DNA of 35,688 nucleotides from Bacteroidota bacterium (GCA_023392945.1 JAEWNB010000203.1:1-35688); one strand, 5' to 3'. Numbered from the stretch's first letter, positions 16,343-24,989 are shown. Made by a program: numbers and translations. Notes: a model not told the origin generated them from the letters alone.

Positions 16343-18622
16343 ATGGATGCTTTTTATCTTATATTAATTGTTTTTCTTTTATTATTATCAGTTTTTGACC
16401 TTTTAGTCGGGGTAAGTAATGATGCTGTAAATTTTATTAATTCTGCCGTTGGTAGTAAAGCCGCTTCATTACGTGTAATTTTAATTATTGCAGGGTTGGG
16501 CATTTTTGTTGGAGCTTCCTTGAGTAACGGGATGATTGATGTGGCAAGACATGGTATTTTTCAACCGGCAAATTTTGTATTTGCCGATATTATGTGCATT
16601 TTTGTTGCTTCCATGATTACGGATGTTTTTCTGATTGATTTTTTTAACACAATGGGATTGCCTACCTCCACTTCAGTTTCATTTGTGTTCGAACTTCTTG
16701 GGGCTACTTTTGCCATTTCAATTCTACTTATTTTAAAAGATACCACAGGCACACTTTCATTTGTCAACCTACTCAATACCGATAAAGCATTGACCATAAT
16801 TCTCGGAATCTTTCTCTCCGTTGCTATTGCTTTCGTTTTTGGTGTCTTGATTCAATTTATTGTTCGTCTTCTTTTTACATTTGATTATAAAAAGAACATG
16901 AAATATTTTGCTGCTATATTCGGTGGATTGGCAGTTACCTCCATTGTATATTTTATGCTTATTCAGGGATTAAAGGATAGTAGTTTCATGACCCCTGAAC
17001 TAAAGTTAATAATGCACAGAAACACTCCCTATATTTTACTTGTATGTTTTGCGTTCTTTACTGTATTAATGCAAATTTTATATTTCCTGAAAGTCAATAT
17101 TCTGAAAGTAATTGTATTATTAGGGACTTTTGCTCTTGCACTTGCTTTTGCCGGCAATGACCTGGTCAATTTTATCGGAAGACCTATTGCAGCCCTGGAA
17201 TCCTACCTAGAATACAGGGCAAACGGAGGTGGGGATATTGATACTGTTTTAAAAATGGGAAAATTAAATCAGGCATCACAGACTCCATTATATTTTTTTA
17301 TAATAGCGGCCATTGTTATGATTGTGGCACTATTTACTTCAAAAAAAGCCCATAATGTAGTAAAAACTTCCCTGAATCTTTCCAGCCAGGAGGAGGGAGA
17401 AGAACTTTTTAATTCGTCGGGTTTTGGAAGAAATTTAGTAAGGGGAACCCGTAAAATAGCATCCATTTTTCTGGTTATCACTCCAGAACCTGTGAAAAAA
17501 TGGGTAAATAGCCGGTTCAATAAAAATGAGTTAATAATAGAAGAACACGCCGACTATGACCTTTTGAGAGCATCTGTTAATTTAATTGTTGCCGGAATGC
17601 TTATTGCAATTGGAACATCTTTAAAGTTGCCATTATCAACAACTTATGTAACTTTTATAGTAGCCATGGGAACTGCCCTTGCTGACCGTGCCTGGGGACG
17701 AGATACTGCAGTTTATAGAATTAGCGGCGTTTTGAATGTTATTGGAGGTTGGTTAGTCACTGCAGTAGCTGCTTTTATTCTGGCTTTTATTATGGCAATG
17801 CTCATTTATTATGGACGTAGTGTTGCTATTGTGGTATTAATTGGTCTTGTCATATTTTCACTTATTCATAGCCGAAAGAAATTTATAAAAAAATCGGAAG
17901 AGGCTAAATGTAGTGAAACCATGTCTCAGTTACTCAATACAACGGATGATGACGAAGCCCTTTTACTGTTGCAACAACATGCTCGTGAAGATATTGACAG
18001 AACATTAGAATTTGTAAGACAAAAATATTTAGATACTATTGATTCCTTTTGCAGAGAAAACCTTCGGACTTTAAGATCTTTGAATGCTAAAATCGAAATT
18101 GAAAAATCGAGGTTGAAAAAAATTAAAAGAATGGGAACATTGGGAATCAGGAAATTAAGTGAATCAAATGCTATTGAAAAAGGACTCTATTATGTCCAGT
18201 GTAATGATTTTATGAGCGAATTGGTATATTCTCTCCACCGAATCACACTTCCTTGTGAAGAGCATATTGATAATAATTTCAATCCATTAAGTGATGAACA
18301 AAAGGATGAAATTTATACTATTGCTTTCTCTATTGGAACATTTATTGATCAATGCAATATTCTAATTCAAGAAAACGATTATAGTAAATTAAAGGAAATA
18401 TTGTTTTCTCAAAATTATCTTTTAGGAGAATTAAATCATATTAAAAGAGCTCAGCTGAAACGACTGAAAAGACAAGGGGTCAGTACTAAAGTTAGTATGA
18501 TTTATCTTACCATTATACAAGAATCACAAAATATTGTTTCTTTTACTAATAATCTTCTAAAAGTTAGCAGAAGATTTCAGAAGGTAGAACCTGAAATAAA
18601 CCCGGAATTTGAATTTGAATAA
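16343..18622 (+). CDS. PiT-family inorganic phosphate transporter with PhoU-like C-terminal domain
   Basis: A 759-residue inner-membrane transporter. The two inverted-repeat signatures of the PiT family are present: Gly23-Val-Ser-Asn-Asp-Ala-Val-Asn-Phe near the N-terminus and Gly271-Asn-Asp-Leu-Val-Asn-Phe-Ile in the second half. About ten or more hydrophobic helices fill residues 5-510. The final ~235 residues are soluble, charged and helical, resembling the PhoU-like domain fused to PiT transporters in Bacteroidota. It takes up phosphate with H+ or Na+, and the tail may sense or gate. Two palindromes precede the gene. Its last 46 bases overlap, tail to tail, the end of the deacetylase-like gene on the other strand. 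Confidence 0.9.
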   Translation: MDAFYLILIVFLLLLSVFDLLVGVSNDAVNFINSAVGSKAASLRVILIIAGLGIFVGASLSNGMIDVARHGIFQPANFVFADIMCIFVASMITDVFLIDFFNTMGLPTSTSVSFVFELLGATFAISILLILKDTTGTLSFVNLLNTDKALTIILGIFLSVAIAFVFGVLIQFIVRLLFTFDYKKNMKYFAAIFGGLAVTSIVYFMLIQGLKDSSFMTPELKLIMHRNTPYILLVCFAFFTVLMQILYFLKVNILKVIVLLGTFALALAFAGNDLVNFIGRPIAALESYLEYRANGGGDIDTVLKMGKLNQASQTPLYFFIIAAIVMIVALFTSKKAHNVVKTSLNLSSQEEGEELFNSSGFGRNLVRGTRKIASIFLVITPEPVKKWVNSRFNKNELIIEEHADYDLLRASVNLIVAGMLIAIGTSLKLPLSTTYVTFIVAMGTALADRAWGRDTAVYRISGVLNVIGGWLVTAVAAFILAFIMAMLIYYGRSVAIVVLIGLVIFSLIHSRKKFIKKSEEAKCSETMSQLLNTTDDDEALLLLQQHAREDIDRTLEFVRQKYLDTIDSFCRENLRTLRSLNAKIEIEKSRLKKIKRMGTLGIRKLSESNAIEKGLYYVQCNDFMSELVYSLHRITLPCEEHIDNNFNPLSDEQKDEIYTIAFSIGTFIDQCNILIQENDYSKLKEILFSQNYLLGELNHIKRAQLKRLKRQGVSTKVSMIYLTIIQESQNIVSFTNNLLKVSRRFQKVEPEINPEFEFE

Positions 18623-19845
18623 GAATTGTGTCTTAAAATCACCATTTCCCCTCCTGACTTTTTTATCTCATTCGTAATAAAATTGATTATTTCATTTTTT
18701 TCTTTCTCATCGGAACAGATAGAATCAAGGGCTCCGTCCATGATGGTCAAAGGATGAAGTAAAAGTCTTGTTTCTTCATTTCTCGTTAAATCAAAAAAGG
18801 GAAAAGGAATAGAGATCGACGCCCTAAAACCAACGTCGTTAGGCCAACCCAAAGAATAATCATCTTCTATACCGTTTTCAATTAAATGATTAAAGGTATC
18901 CGGAAATTCAAACTTGAGGAAATGTTGTCTTGACTTAGTAACACTTACTCCAAGTTTATTTTCTAAAAAAGCTTTTTCTTTTTTTAAGAGCTCCGGTTTA
19001 ACAGAAGAATAATAAGAAGGATGTAATCCAATATCAGAAAACTGACATAATTGTTTGATAAGATTAGCAAATGCTCTACTGTGTGGACTGATATTACGAT
19101 CAAATTTTCCGAATGGTGCCGTTAAAATAAAATGTATAGGTCGCAAATTTCTTTGAATTGCCCTTTGTCTGTGTAATTCGTAAGTATCAAATTCATCTTC
19201 AACATTTTTTCCAAGAAGAGACAAAAGTAGTTTTTTTGTTTTTCCGAAGTTTCCGCCTAGAATTGACTTCGCCAATGACCCAACAAATCTCATTCCTCCT
19301 TTTCCTTTATATTGAAATGCAATGTCAACATCATAAGTATCTATCTGATTGAAAGTATGTTTTGGCAATTCATAATGCGAAAAGTGACTTTTAATGACCT
19401 TTCCTATCTCGTTTGACAAAATATTTACCAGCGGAACTCTATAAAACCCATGTTTAAAGGAAACAGCATTTGTAATGTCAAATCTTCCGTGGGCATCTTT
19501 TTTATTATCTCTGAGATATTCTTCATAACGTGTAATCAGGTAAAATCCCACAGCAAAAGGATCAAAAGGAAAAATTGAATTTTTAACAGGAAAAAAAAGC
19601 TTATAATCATCCCATTTTACCGGAACAATATCCTGGCGTATAATATTGGTTTCAAATAATATAGATGCCGGAGAAAAGTTTATTCCCTCAATACTATCAT
19701 GGCAATAGGCAAATTTTATATCTCTATAATTACTATAATAGTTAAAATCATCCGTAATTTCATAATCTGTCAGCAATAACTTCCCAATCATTATTTTCAT
19801 AATGTATTCAATTCGACTTGTAATGACTGGTGTGTAAATAAGCAT
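18577..19845 (-). CDS. polysaccharide-deacetylase-like protein (DUF7033 type)
   Basis: A 422-residue protein resembling Bacteroidota proteins with an N-terminal DUF7033-like region and a NodB-type barrel. Marks seen are Thr-Arg-Tyr-Glu-Glu-Tyr (about 125), the Asp-Val-Asp metal motif in Asp-Thr-Tyr-Asp-Val-Asp-Ile (about 172), Gly-Leu-His-Pro-Ser-Tyr (His-x-x-Ser/Tyr metal site, about 275) and Ser-Arg-Gln-His-Phe-Leu-Lys (about 312). The reaction is likely removal of acyl groups from a glycan; the substrate is unknown. I start at ATG 19845 because homologues I recall begin with an Ile-Tyr-Thr-Pro segment at the very start; a longer frame to 19911 would run into miaB. It follows miaB by 35 bases and shares its transcript. 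Its stop lies inside the PiT gene. Confidence 0.75.
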   Translation of the reverse strand: MLIYTPVITSRIEYIMKIMIGKLLLTDYEITDDFNYYSNYRDIKFAYCHDSIEGINFSPASILFETNIIRQDIVPVKWDDYKLFFPVKNSIFPFDPFAVGFYLITRYEEYLRDNKKDAHGRFDITNAVSFKHGFYRVPLVNILSNEIGKVIKSHFSHYELPKHTFNQIDTYDVDIAFQYKGKGGMRFVGSLAKSILGGNFGKTKKLLLSLLGKNVEDEFDTYELHRQRAIQRNLRPIHFILTAPFGKFDRNISPHSRAFANLIKQLCQFSDIGLHPSYYSSVKPELLKKEKAFLENKLGVSVTKSRQHFLKFEFPDTFNHLIENGIEDDYSLGWPNDVGFRASISIPFPFFDLTRNEETRLLLHPLTIMDGALDSICSDEKEKNEIINFITNEIKKSGGEMVILRHNSYSNSNSGFISGSTF

Positions 19846-19880
19846 TTTAATAAAATTATTTTTATCAAAAGAAGCCGAAA

Positions 19881-21191
19881 TCAACCCCCGATAAGTGTGG
19901 CTGCAGTGCATTTTTTCACTGTAACAGTAATATAATCGCCAAAATTTTGATTAGTTTTAGGAAAAACAATTACTTTATTTTGGCTGTTACGTCCAAAGAG
20001 ATGATCTGGAGAACGTTTAGAGACTCCTTCGACAAGAATTTCAAAGCTTTTTCCAATATCATTACGGTTACTTTGCAAAGAAAGCTTATGCTGAAGAGTA
20101 AGAATTTCATTAAATCTTCGTGTTTTAATTTCTTCAGGAACATCATCAATATAGGATTTGGCAGCTTTGGTACCTTCTCTTACCGAGTATTTAAACATAA
20201 AAGCCGATGAAAAGCCAACTTCTTCCATCAAAGAAAGGGTTGCCTGATGATCTTCCTCCGTTTCGCCACAAAAACCGGCAATAATATCGGTAGAAATAGC
20301 GCAGTCCGGAATAATCTGTTTAATCATTTTAATTCTTTCAAGATAAAACTCTCTGGAATAAACTCGGTTCATTTTCTTTAATAGAGCACTGCTTCCGGAT
20401 TGAACAGGAAGGTGAATATATTTGCAAATATTAGGTTGTTTGGCAATAACATCAATTAGTTTATCAGAAATGTCCTTGGGATGAGATGTCGCAAATCGCA
20501 CCCGCAATTGGGGATCAATCAGGGAAACCTGTTCTATGAGATCTGCGAAGCTATACTGTAAATGATTGTCTGACCAATTATAAGAATTTACATTTTGTCC
20601 TAACAGCGTAACCTCTTTATATCCCTGTTTAACCAAGAGTTGAGCTTCATTAAGAATTGTTTTAGGATCACGGCTTCTTTCTCGTCCACGAGTATAGGGA
20701 ACTACACAATAGGAGCAAAAGTTATTGCACCCGCGCATAATAGAAATATAGGCTGATACATTATTGCTGTCATATCTGACAGGATCAATATTATCATATG
20801 TTTCTTCTTTGGATAATAAAACATTAAAAGATGGATTTCCTGATTTTGAATCTTCTATTAACTGGGGTAAAGAGCGGTATGAATCAGGTCCGGCAACAAA
20901 ATCAAGGGTTGGCTCTTCATTGAGTAATTGTTCTTTAAGCCGCTCAGCCATGCAACCTAAAAGTCCAATTTGGAGTTGTTTGTTCTTTTTTTTTAAGACT
21001 GCCAATTCTCGCAAACGCTTTCTAATTCTTTGTTCGGCATGATCGCGAACAGAACAAGTATTTATTAAAAACAAATCAGCCTCATTTTGATTATTTGTTA
21101 TGGTATACTGTTTAGACAGTATTGATGCAACAACCTCGCTATCAGCAATATTCATCTGGCACCCGTAGGTTTCAATATACATTTTTTTCAT
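19881..21191 (-). CDS. miaB: tRNA-2-methylthio-N6-dimethylallyladenosine synthase MiaB
   Basis: Radical-SAM methylthiotransferase that adds a methylthio group to i6A37 of tRNAs reading UNN codons. The 436 residues show the UPF0004 cluster cysteines Cys11, Cys46 and Cys80, the radical-SAM motif Cys155-x3-Cys159-x2-Cys162, and a C-terminal TRAM domain (about 375-436). The opening Tyr-Ile-Glu-Thr-Tyr-Gly-Cys-Gln-Met-Asn is the standard MiaB start. The -7 element at 21196-21203 ends only four bases before this ATG, so the mRNA may be leaderless; the longer frame from 21245 begins upstream of the promoter and is rejected. The promoter region is shared with the divergent M6 protease gene. Confidence 0.95.
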   Translation of the reverse strand: MKKMYIETYGCQMNIADSEVVASILSKQYTITNNQNEADLFLINTCSVRDHAEQRIRKRLRELAVLKKKNKQLQIGLLGCMAERLKEQLLNEEPTLDFVAGPDSYRSLPQLIEDSKSGNPSFNVLLSKEETYDNIDPVRYDSNNVSAYISIMRGCNNFCSYCVVPYTRGRERSRDPKTILNEAQLLVKQGYKEVTLLGQNVNSYNWSDNHLQYSFADLIEQVSLIDPQLRVRFATSHPKDISDKLIDVIAKQPNICKYIHLPVQSGSSALLKKMNRVYSREFYLERIKMIKQIIPDCAISTDIIAGFCGETEEDHQATLSLMEEVGFSSAFMFKYSVREGTKAAKSYIDDVPEEIKTRRFNEILTLQHKLSLQSNRNDIGKSFEILVEGVSKRSPDHLFGRNSQNKVIVFPKTNQNFGDYITVTVKKCTAATLIGG

Positions 21192-21195
21192 CTCA

Positions 21196-21203
21196 CAAAG
21201 ATA
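21196..21203 (-). promoter_or_regulatory. -7 element for miaB
   Basis: Minus-strand TATCTTTG, a perfect consensus, ending four bases before the miaB ATG at 21191. Predicted transcription start falls on or beside the start codon. Confidence 0.55.
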
Positions 21204-21229
21204 GAATAAAAATTTAAGTGAAAATAATG

Positions 21230-21237
21230 TATTTTTG
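21230..21237 (+). promoter_or_regulatory. -7 element for the M6 protease gene
   Basis: TATTTTTG followed by GCACG, 20 bases before the ATG at 21258. Only 26 bases separate it from the divergent miaB element, so the two polymerase sites overlap. Confidence 0.7.
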
Positions 21238-21257
21238 CACGCCAAAATTTATAATGA

Positions 21258-23081
21258 ATGAAAATCAAGATTTTACTTACATTCTTTTTTGTATCCCTTT
21301 TTTTTGTTTCACAAGCCGCATATTTTGAAAATGTGCCACGCCAATTAATTCAACCTAATGGAGATACATTGAATTGTTTTGCTACAGGTGATGAATATTA
21401 TCACTGGTTACATGATGCCAATGGATATACCATTGTTCAAAATGCTTCAACCGGTTATTTTGTTTATGCCAATAAAGTTGGGAATAAATTAGTTCCAACT
21501 TCTTTTATCCCCAACAAAATTAATCCTGCTTCAGTAGGTTTACGTCCGGGAATTAATATTTCGGCACAACAACATCGTCAAAAAAGAGAGAGTATGATGG
21601 ATCCTGTATCTGCAAGGCCTGCTCTTCGGGATGGAAATAATAACAGGGGAACTCTCAACAATCTTGTGGTTTTTATACGATTTTCTGATGATAGTGAATT
21701 TTCTAATAGTTTTTATTCAGTAAACAATATGTTTAACGATTCAATTAATGATGGCAATTCTCTATATAATTATTTTAAAGTAACTTCATATAACCAGCTT
21801 TTTATCAAATCAACATTTTATCCTGTTCCTTCCGGAAATTTCATTATCTCATATCAGGATTCACTTCCTAGAAATTATTTTGAAAAACAGTCCATAACAA
21901 ATCCTAACGGCTATTGTGATACAACAAATGAAAGAACTATAAGAGAACATGCTCTTTTGCAAAGAGCTGTAGATTATATTCAATCAATGGTTCCGGAAGA
22001 TTTGGATATCGACTATAATAATGACGATTTTGTAGATAATGTATGTTTTGTTGTTAAAGGCAGTGTTGCAGATTGGTCCGATTTATTATGGCCTCACCGA
22101 TGGTCTTTATATAGTGTTGATTCTTATATTAATGGGAAAAGAGTGTACGATTACAATTTCCAGTTAGGAAGTTCTTCTTCCTATTTTACCACATCCGTTC
22201 TTTGTCATGAGGCTTTTCATAGTTTAGGAGCACCGGATTTATATCACTATTCAGATTCTTTGAATTTTAATCCTGTTGGACCTTGGGATTTAATGGGAAG
22301 CAACGGCGACATACCACAGCAGACGAACGCATACATGAAATATAAATATGGAAACTGGATTGATGATATTCCCGAAATCACACAATATGGAACTTATACT
22401 TTATTTCCATTGAATTCAGCAACTTCAGAAAAAACATGTTATAAAATTGCTTCAGAAAACCCGGATGAATTTTATTTGCTCGAGTATCGGAGAAATAATG
22501 TTGATAATTTTGACCAGTCAGTTCCGGGTTCGGGTGTTGTAATTTATAGAATTAATACTCTTTTCAATGGCAATACCGGTTTTAATAATGTGGATGTTTT
22601 GGATGAGGTTTATGTTTATAGACATTATGGCACACCAACCAATAACGGACTCATTAATCAGGCTTATTTCAGAGCCAATATTATTAGAGATGAATTTAAT
22701 AAAAATACGGATCCTTATCCTTTTTTATCTGACGGCACAATTGGGTCTCTGGCAATAGACAGTTTCACCGTTGCCGGAGATAGTATTCAGTTTAGATATA
22801 CTACTCTTGAGATTCAAAACATTCAAGAACTTCCTGATTATCAAGAAATAAAAGTGTATCCCAATCCTTTTTTTCAATATGTGGAAATTCTTATTCCTGA
22901 CAATTTAACCAATGTAGGGAGTGTAGATATTTATGATATTAGTGGCAAATTATTAAGGAGTCAAAATATTAGTGAACAACATTCTACGATCTCTTTTGAG
23001 AATTTTGCCTCCGGGATTTATTTTTTGAATTTGAGAGACAAAAACAACATGGTAAAATCAGTTAAAATAATTAAAAAATAA
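21258..23081 (+). CDS. secreted M6-family metalloprotease with type IX sorting domain
   Basis: A 607-residue protein with a signal peptide (about 1-20, ending Ser-Gln-Ala-Ala), an N-terminal propeptide-like region, and an M6 peptidase domain with the zinc site His317-Glu318-Ala-Phe-His321-Ser-Leu-Gly-Ala-Pro-Asp327. The last ~77 residues (from Val-Tyr-Pro-Asn-Pro at about 533) form a Por secretion type A domain with the usual Ile-Tyr-Asp-Ile-Ser-Gly-Lys and Gly-Ile-Tyr-Phe segments, the signal for export by the type IX system across the outer membrane. It is expected to be secreted or surface-attached and to digest extracellular protein. An out-of-frame ATG at 21254 is not used. No other T9SS genes are in the window. 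Confidence 0.93.
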   Translation: MKIKILLTFFFVSLFFVSQAAYFENVPRQLIQPNGDTLNCFATGDEYYHWLHDANGYTIVQNASTGYFVYANKVGNKLVPTSFIPNKINPASVGLRPGINISAQQHRQKRESMMDPVSARPALRDGNNNRGTLNNLVVFIRFSDDSEFSNSFYSVNNMFNDSINDGNSLYNYFKVTSYNQLFIKSTFYPVPSGNFIISYQDSLPRNYFEKQSITNPNGYCDTTNERTIREHALLQRAVDYIQSMVPEDLDIDYNNDDFVDNVCFVVKGSVADWSDLLWPHRWSLYSVDSYINGKRVYDYNFQLGSSSSYFTTSVLCHEAFHSLGAPDLYHYSDSLNFNPVGPWDLMGSNGDIPQQTNAYMKYKYGNWIDDIPEITQYGTYTLFPLNSATSEKTCYKIASENPDEFYLLEYRRNNVDNFDQSVPGSGVVIYRINTLFNGNTGFNNVDVLDEVYVYRHYGTPTNNGLINQAYFRANIIRDEFNKNTDPYPFLSDGTIGSLAIDSFTVAGDSIQFRYTTLEIQNIQELPDYQEIKVYPNPFFQYVEILIPDNLTNVGSVDIYDISGKLLRSQNISEQHSTISFENFASGIYFLNLRDKNNMVKSVKIIKK

Positions 23082-23151
23082 ATGATTTTATTGATCTATA
23101 TGAATACGTCTAATTAGATAACGGGAAGATAAAAAAATAAAAGAAATAGCG

Positions 23152-23586
23152 ATGATCAGTTTAGAAGAAGCAGAACAAGAAATTATCGAAGAATTTGAGA
23201 ATTTTGACGACTGGATGGATAAATATAATTACATCATTGAATTGGGCAAAGATTTACCTTTAATTGATGAACAATATAAAACACCTCAATATTTAATCTC
23301 GGGTTGCCAGTCTCAGGTTTGGCTTCATGCCCGAGAAGATAATGGAAAAATAGTTTTTACTGCCGATAGTGATGCTATTATCACAAAAGGGATTATTAAT
23401 TTGCTTATTAGAGTCTTGTCAAATCGTACTTTTAAGGAGGTTATTGAAGCTCCATTACAATACATTGACAAAATAGGGCTGAAAGATCATCTTTCCCCTA
23501 CTCGTTCAAATGGACTTTTATCCATGATAAAGCAAATGAAAATGTATGCTATAGCTTTTCAGACCAAAGCCATGGAAAACAATTAA
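23152..23586 (+). CDS. sufE: SufE-type sulfur acceptor
   Basis: A 144-residue protein of the SufE/CsdE family, which takes persulfide sulfur from the cysteine desulfurase SufS and hands it to the SufBCD scaffold. The active Cys52 sits in Ile-Ser-Gly-Cys-Gln-Ser-Gln-Val-Trp, the family hallmark; the upstream Tyr-Ile-Ile-Glu-Leu-Gly and the downstream Asp-Ser-Asp-Ala-Ile-Ile-Thr-Lys-Gly also match. The ATG at 23152 has no Shine-Dalgarno sequence. It lies 70 bases after the M6 gene and 288 before rpsF, with no suf partners here. I saw no exact -7 element in front, so readthrough from upstream is possible. Confidence 0.93.
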   Translation: MISLEEAEQEIIEEFENFDDWMDKYNYIIELGKDLPLIDEQYKTPQYLISGCQSQVWLHAREDNGKIVFTADSDAIITKGIINLLIRVLSNRTFKEVIEAPLQYIDKIGLKDHLSPTRSNGLLSMIKQMKMYAIAFQTKAMENN

Positions 23587-23820
23587 TTATATCATCAACT
23601 GATAGGTCTCAATTAAAATAAAGTTTGTTGCAGTAAGCATTTATTATTTGCGAGTCTATAGTTTTTATTTGCTACTTTTAAGATTAAGTTAGCCTATTCA
23701 AAACTCCACTACTTCTAATATTCATTTTCAATTTTTCTATCTTCTTGATAAAAAACAAGTACGGTTTTTAATAAATGATATTTTTTTTAATATAATTACT
23801 GAGAATTTAAAATAAAATCG

Positions 23821-23828
23821 TATTTTTG
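23821..23828 (+). promoter_or_regulatory. -7 element for the rpsF-rpsR-rplI operon
   Basis: TATTTTTG followed by GCACC, 46 bases before rpsF. The leader of about 40 bases is longer than most in this window and AT-rich; only a weak 6-bp A/T stem is visible in it. The rest of the 288-base gap after sufE shows nothing I can name. Confidence 0.75.
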
Positions 23829-23874
23829 CACCCCAAAAAATTATTACTTATATTAATAATCAAAAACAAAAAAC

Positions 23875-24240
23875 ATGTTGAATCATTACGAAACCGTTTT
23901 CATTATGACACCCGTTTTGTCTGAAGAGCAGATGAAGGAAACGGTAAAAAAGTTTGAGAATTATCTCCGTGACAAAGGTGCAGAGATTATTCATCAGGAA
24001 AATTGGGGTTTACGCAAGTTGGAATACCCCATTGCCAAAAAAAGTTCCGGTTTTTATCAACTCTTTGAGTTTAAAGCCGACACAAGTATTATCAGAGATT
24101 ATGAAGTGCAATATCAGCGCGATGAAAAAATCATGAGATACTTAACCGTTGCTTTAGACAAGCACGCTATTGCTTATAGTGAAAAAAGACGCAACCTTAG
24201 AAAAGAGAAAGAAACCAAAAATCAAAAGGAGGGATTATAA
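23875..24240 (+). CDS. rpsF: 30S ribosomal protein bS6
   Basis: A 121-residue ribosomal protein of the 30S platform that binds as a heterodimer with bS18. It begins with Asn-His-Tyr-Glu-Thr-Val-Phe-Ile and shows the Trp-Gly-Leu-Arg-Lys-Leu-Glu-Tyr-Pro-Ile core typical of S6, with a Lys/Glu-rich C-terminal tail. It is the first gene of an rpsF-rpsR-rplI operon and has no Shine-Dalgarno sequence (the leader is A-rich). Its last codons (Lys-Glu-Gly-Leu-stop) double as the Shine-Dalgarno of rpsR. In Bacteroidota, bS6, bS18 and bS21 together hide the 16S rRNA 3' tail, so this operon supplies two of those three. Confidence 0.97.
   Translation: MLNHYETVFIMTPVLSEEQMKETVKKFENYLRDKGAEIIHQENWGLRKLEYPIAKKSSGFYQLFEFKADTSIIRDYEVQYQRDEKIMRYLTVALDKHAIAYSEKRRNLRKEKETKNQKEGL
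24226..24233 (+). promoter_or_regulatory. strong Shine-Dalgarno of rpsR
   Basis: AAGGAGGG, with 7 bases complementary to the 16S 3' tail, lies 9 bases before the rpsR ATG, inside the last codons of rpsF. Such a site is exceptional here, where almost all genes lack one. Confidence 0.85.
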
Positions 24241-24242
24241 TT

Positions 24243-24518
24243 ATGGCACAACAAACAGACATTAAATATTTGACCCCTATTGCGGTTGATATTAGAAAGA
24301 AAAAATATTGTCGTTTCAAAAAAAGCGGTATCAAGTATATTGATTACAAAGATGCTGAATTTTTGAAGAAATTTGTCAATGAACAAGGTAAAATTTTACC
24401 TAGACGTTTAACAGGAACTTCATTGAAATTTCAAAAGAAAGTTGCCCAAGCAGTAAAAAGAGCAAGACATCTTGCTTTACTTCCTTTTGTGGCAGATAAT
24501 TTAAAAACTAATCAATAG
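24243..24518 (+). CDS. rpsR: 30S ribosomal protein bS18
   Basis: A 91-residue ribosomal protein of the 30S platform and partner of bS6. The core Tyr-Ile-Asp-Tyr-Lys-Asp followed by Leu-Pro-Arg-Arg-Leu-Thr-Gly-Thr-Ser-Leu-Lys-Phe-Gln and Ala-Val-Lys-Arg-Ala-Arg is the S18 signature. A Cys (Tyr-Cys-Arg-Phe) is present near the N-terminus, but the four-Cys zinc form is not. It starts 2 bases after rpsF and is preceded by AAGGAGGG at good spacing. Its stop overlaps the Shine-Dalgarno of rplI. In Bacteroidota, bS18 is part of the pocket that blocks Shine-Dalgarno pairing, so a strong Shine-Dalgarno on its own gene suggests feedback (inference). Confidence 0.97.
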   Translation: MAQQTDIKYLTPIAVDIRKKKYCRFKKSGIKYIDYKDAEFLKKFVNEQGKILPRRLTGTSLKFQKKVAQAVKRARHLALLPFVADNLKTNQ

Positions 24519-24523
24519 GAGGA
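24517..24523 (+). promoter_or_regulatory. Shine-Dalgarno of rplI
   Basis: AGGAGGA overlaps the rpsR stop codon and lies 7 bases before the rplI ATG at 24531. It has six bases complementary to the 16S tail, slightly weaker than the rpsR site. Confidence 0.8.
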
Positions 24524-24530
24524 AAGTAAA

Positions 24531-24989
24531 ATGGAACTTATATTATTACAAGACGTTCAAAATTTGGGTTACGCCGATGACCTTGTTAAAGTAAAAGACG
24601 GTTATGGTAGAAATTATTTGATTCCTAAAGGATTGGCAGTTTTAGCAAATCCTTCAAGGAAAAAAGCTTTAGCTGAAACTTTAAAACAACGCGCATTCAA
24701 AATTGAAAAGATTAGAAAAGAAGCTGAATTTTTAGCCGGCAAAATCGAAGGTCTTACTCTCAAAATTTTTACCAAAGCTTCTGAAAAAGGTACTATTTTT
24801 GGTTCAGTTAATACCATTGCTGTTGCAAATGCCTTGAAAGAACAACATAATATTGAGATTGACCGTAAAAAAATCTTTTTAAAGGAAGATCACATTAAGG
24901 AACTGGGCAATTATACAGCACAGGTTCAATTACATAAAGAATTTAAGGTGACTGTAAACCTTGAAGTTTTAGCTGAAGAAAATAATTAA
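24531..24989 (+). CDS. rplI: 50S ribosomal protein bL9
   Basis: A 152-residue L1-stalk-base protein with two globular domains joined by a long helix. The N-terminal domain has Leu-Leu-Gln-Asp-Val-Gln-Asn-Leu-Gly and Gly-Tyr-Gly-Arg-Asn-Tyr-Leu-Ile-Pro, both hallmarks of L9. The Lys/Glu-rich helix (about 45-80) and the C-terminal Phe-Gly-Ser-Val-Asn-Thr domain follow. It is the last gene of the operon, ended by a strong terminator at 25016-25046. Confidence 0.97.
   Translation: MELILLQDVQNLGYADDLVKVKDGYGRNYLIPKGLAVLANPSRKKALAETLKQRAFKIEKIRKEAEFLAGKIEGLTLKIFTKASEKGTIFGSVNTIAVANALKEQHNIEIDRKKIFLKEDHIKELGNYTAQVQLHKEFKVTVNLEVLAEENN

Noticed and set aside
23829..23874. Possible S6:S18 leader RNA motif before rpsF
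   Set aside because: The leader lacks the CCG-containing bulged stem of that motif; only a weak 6-bp A/T stem can be drawn.
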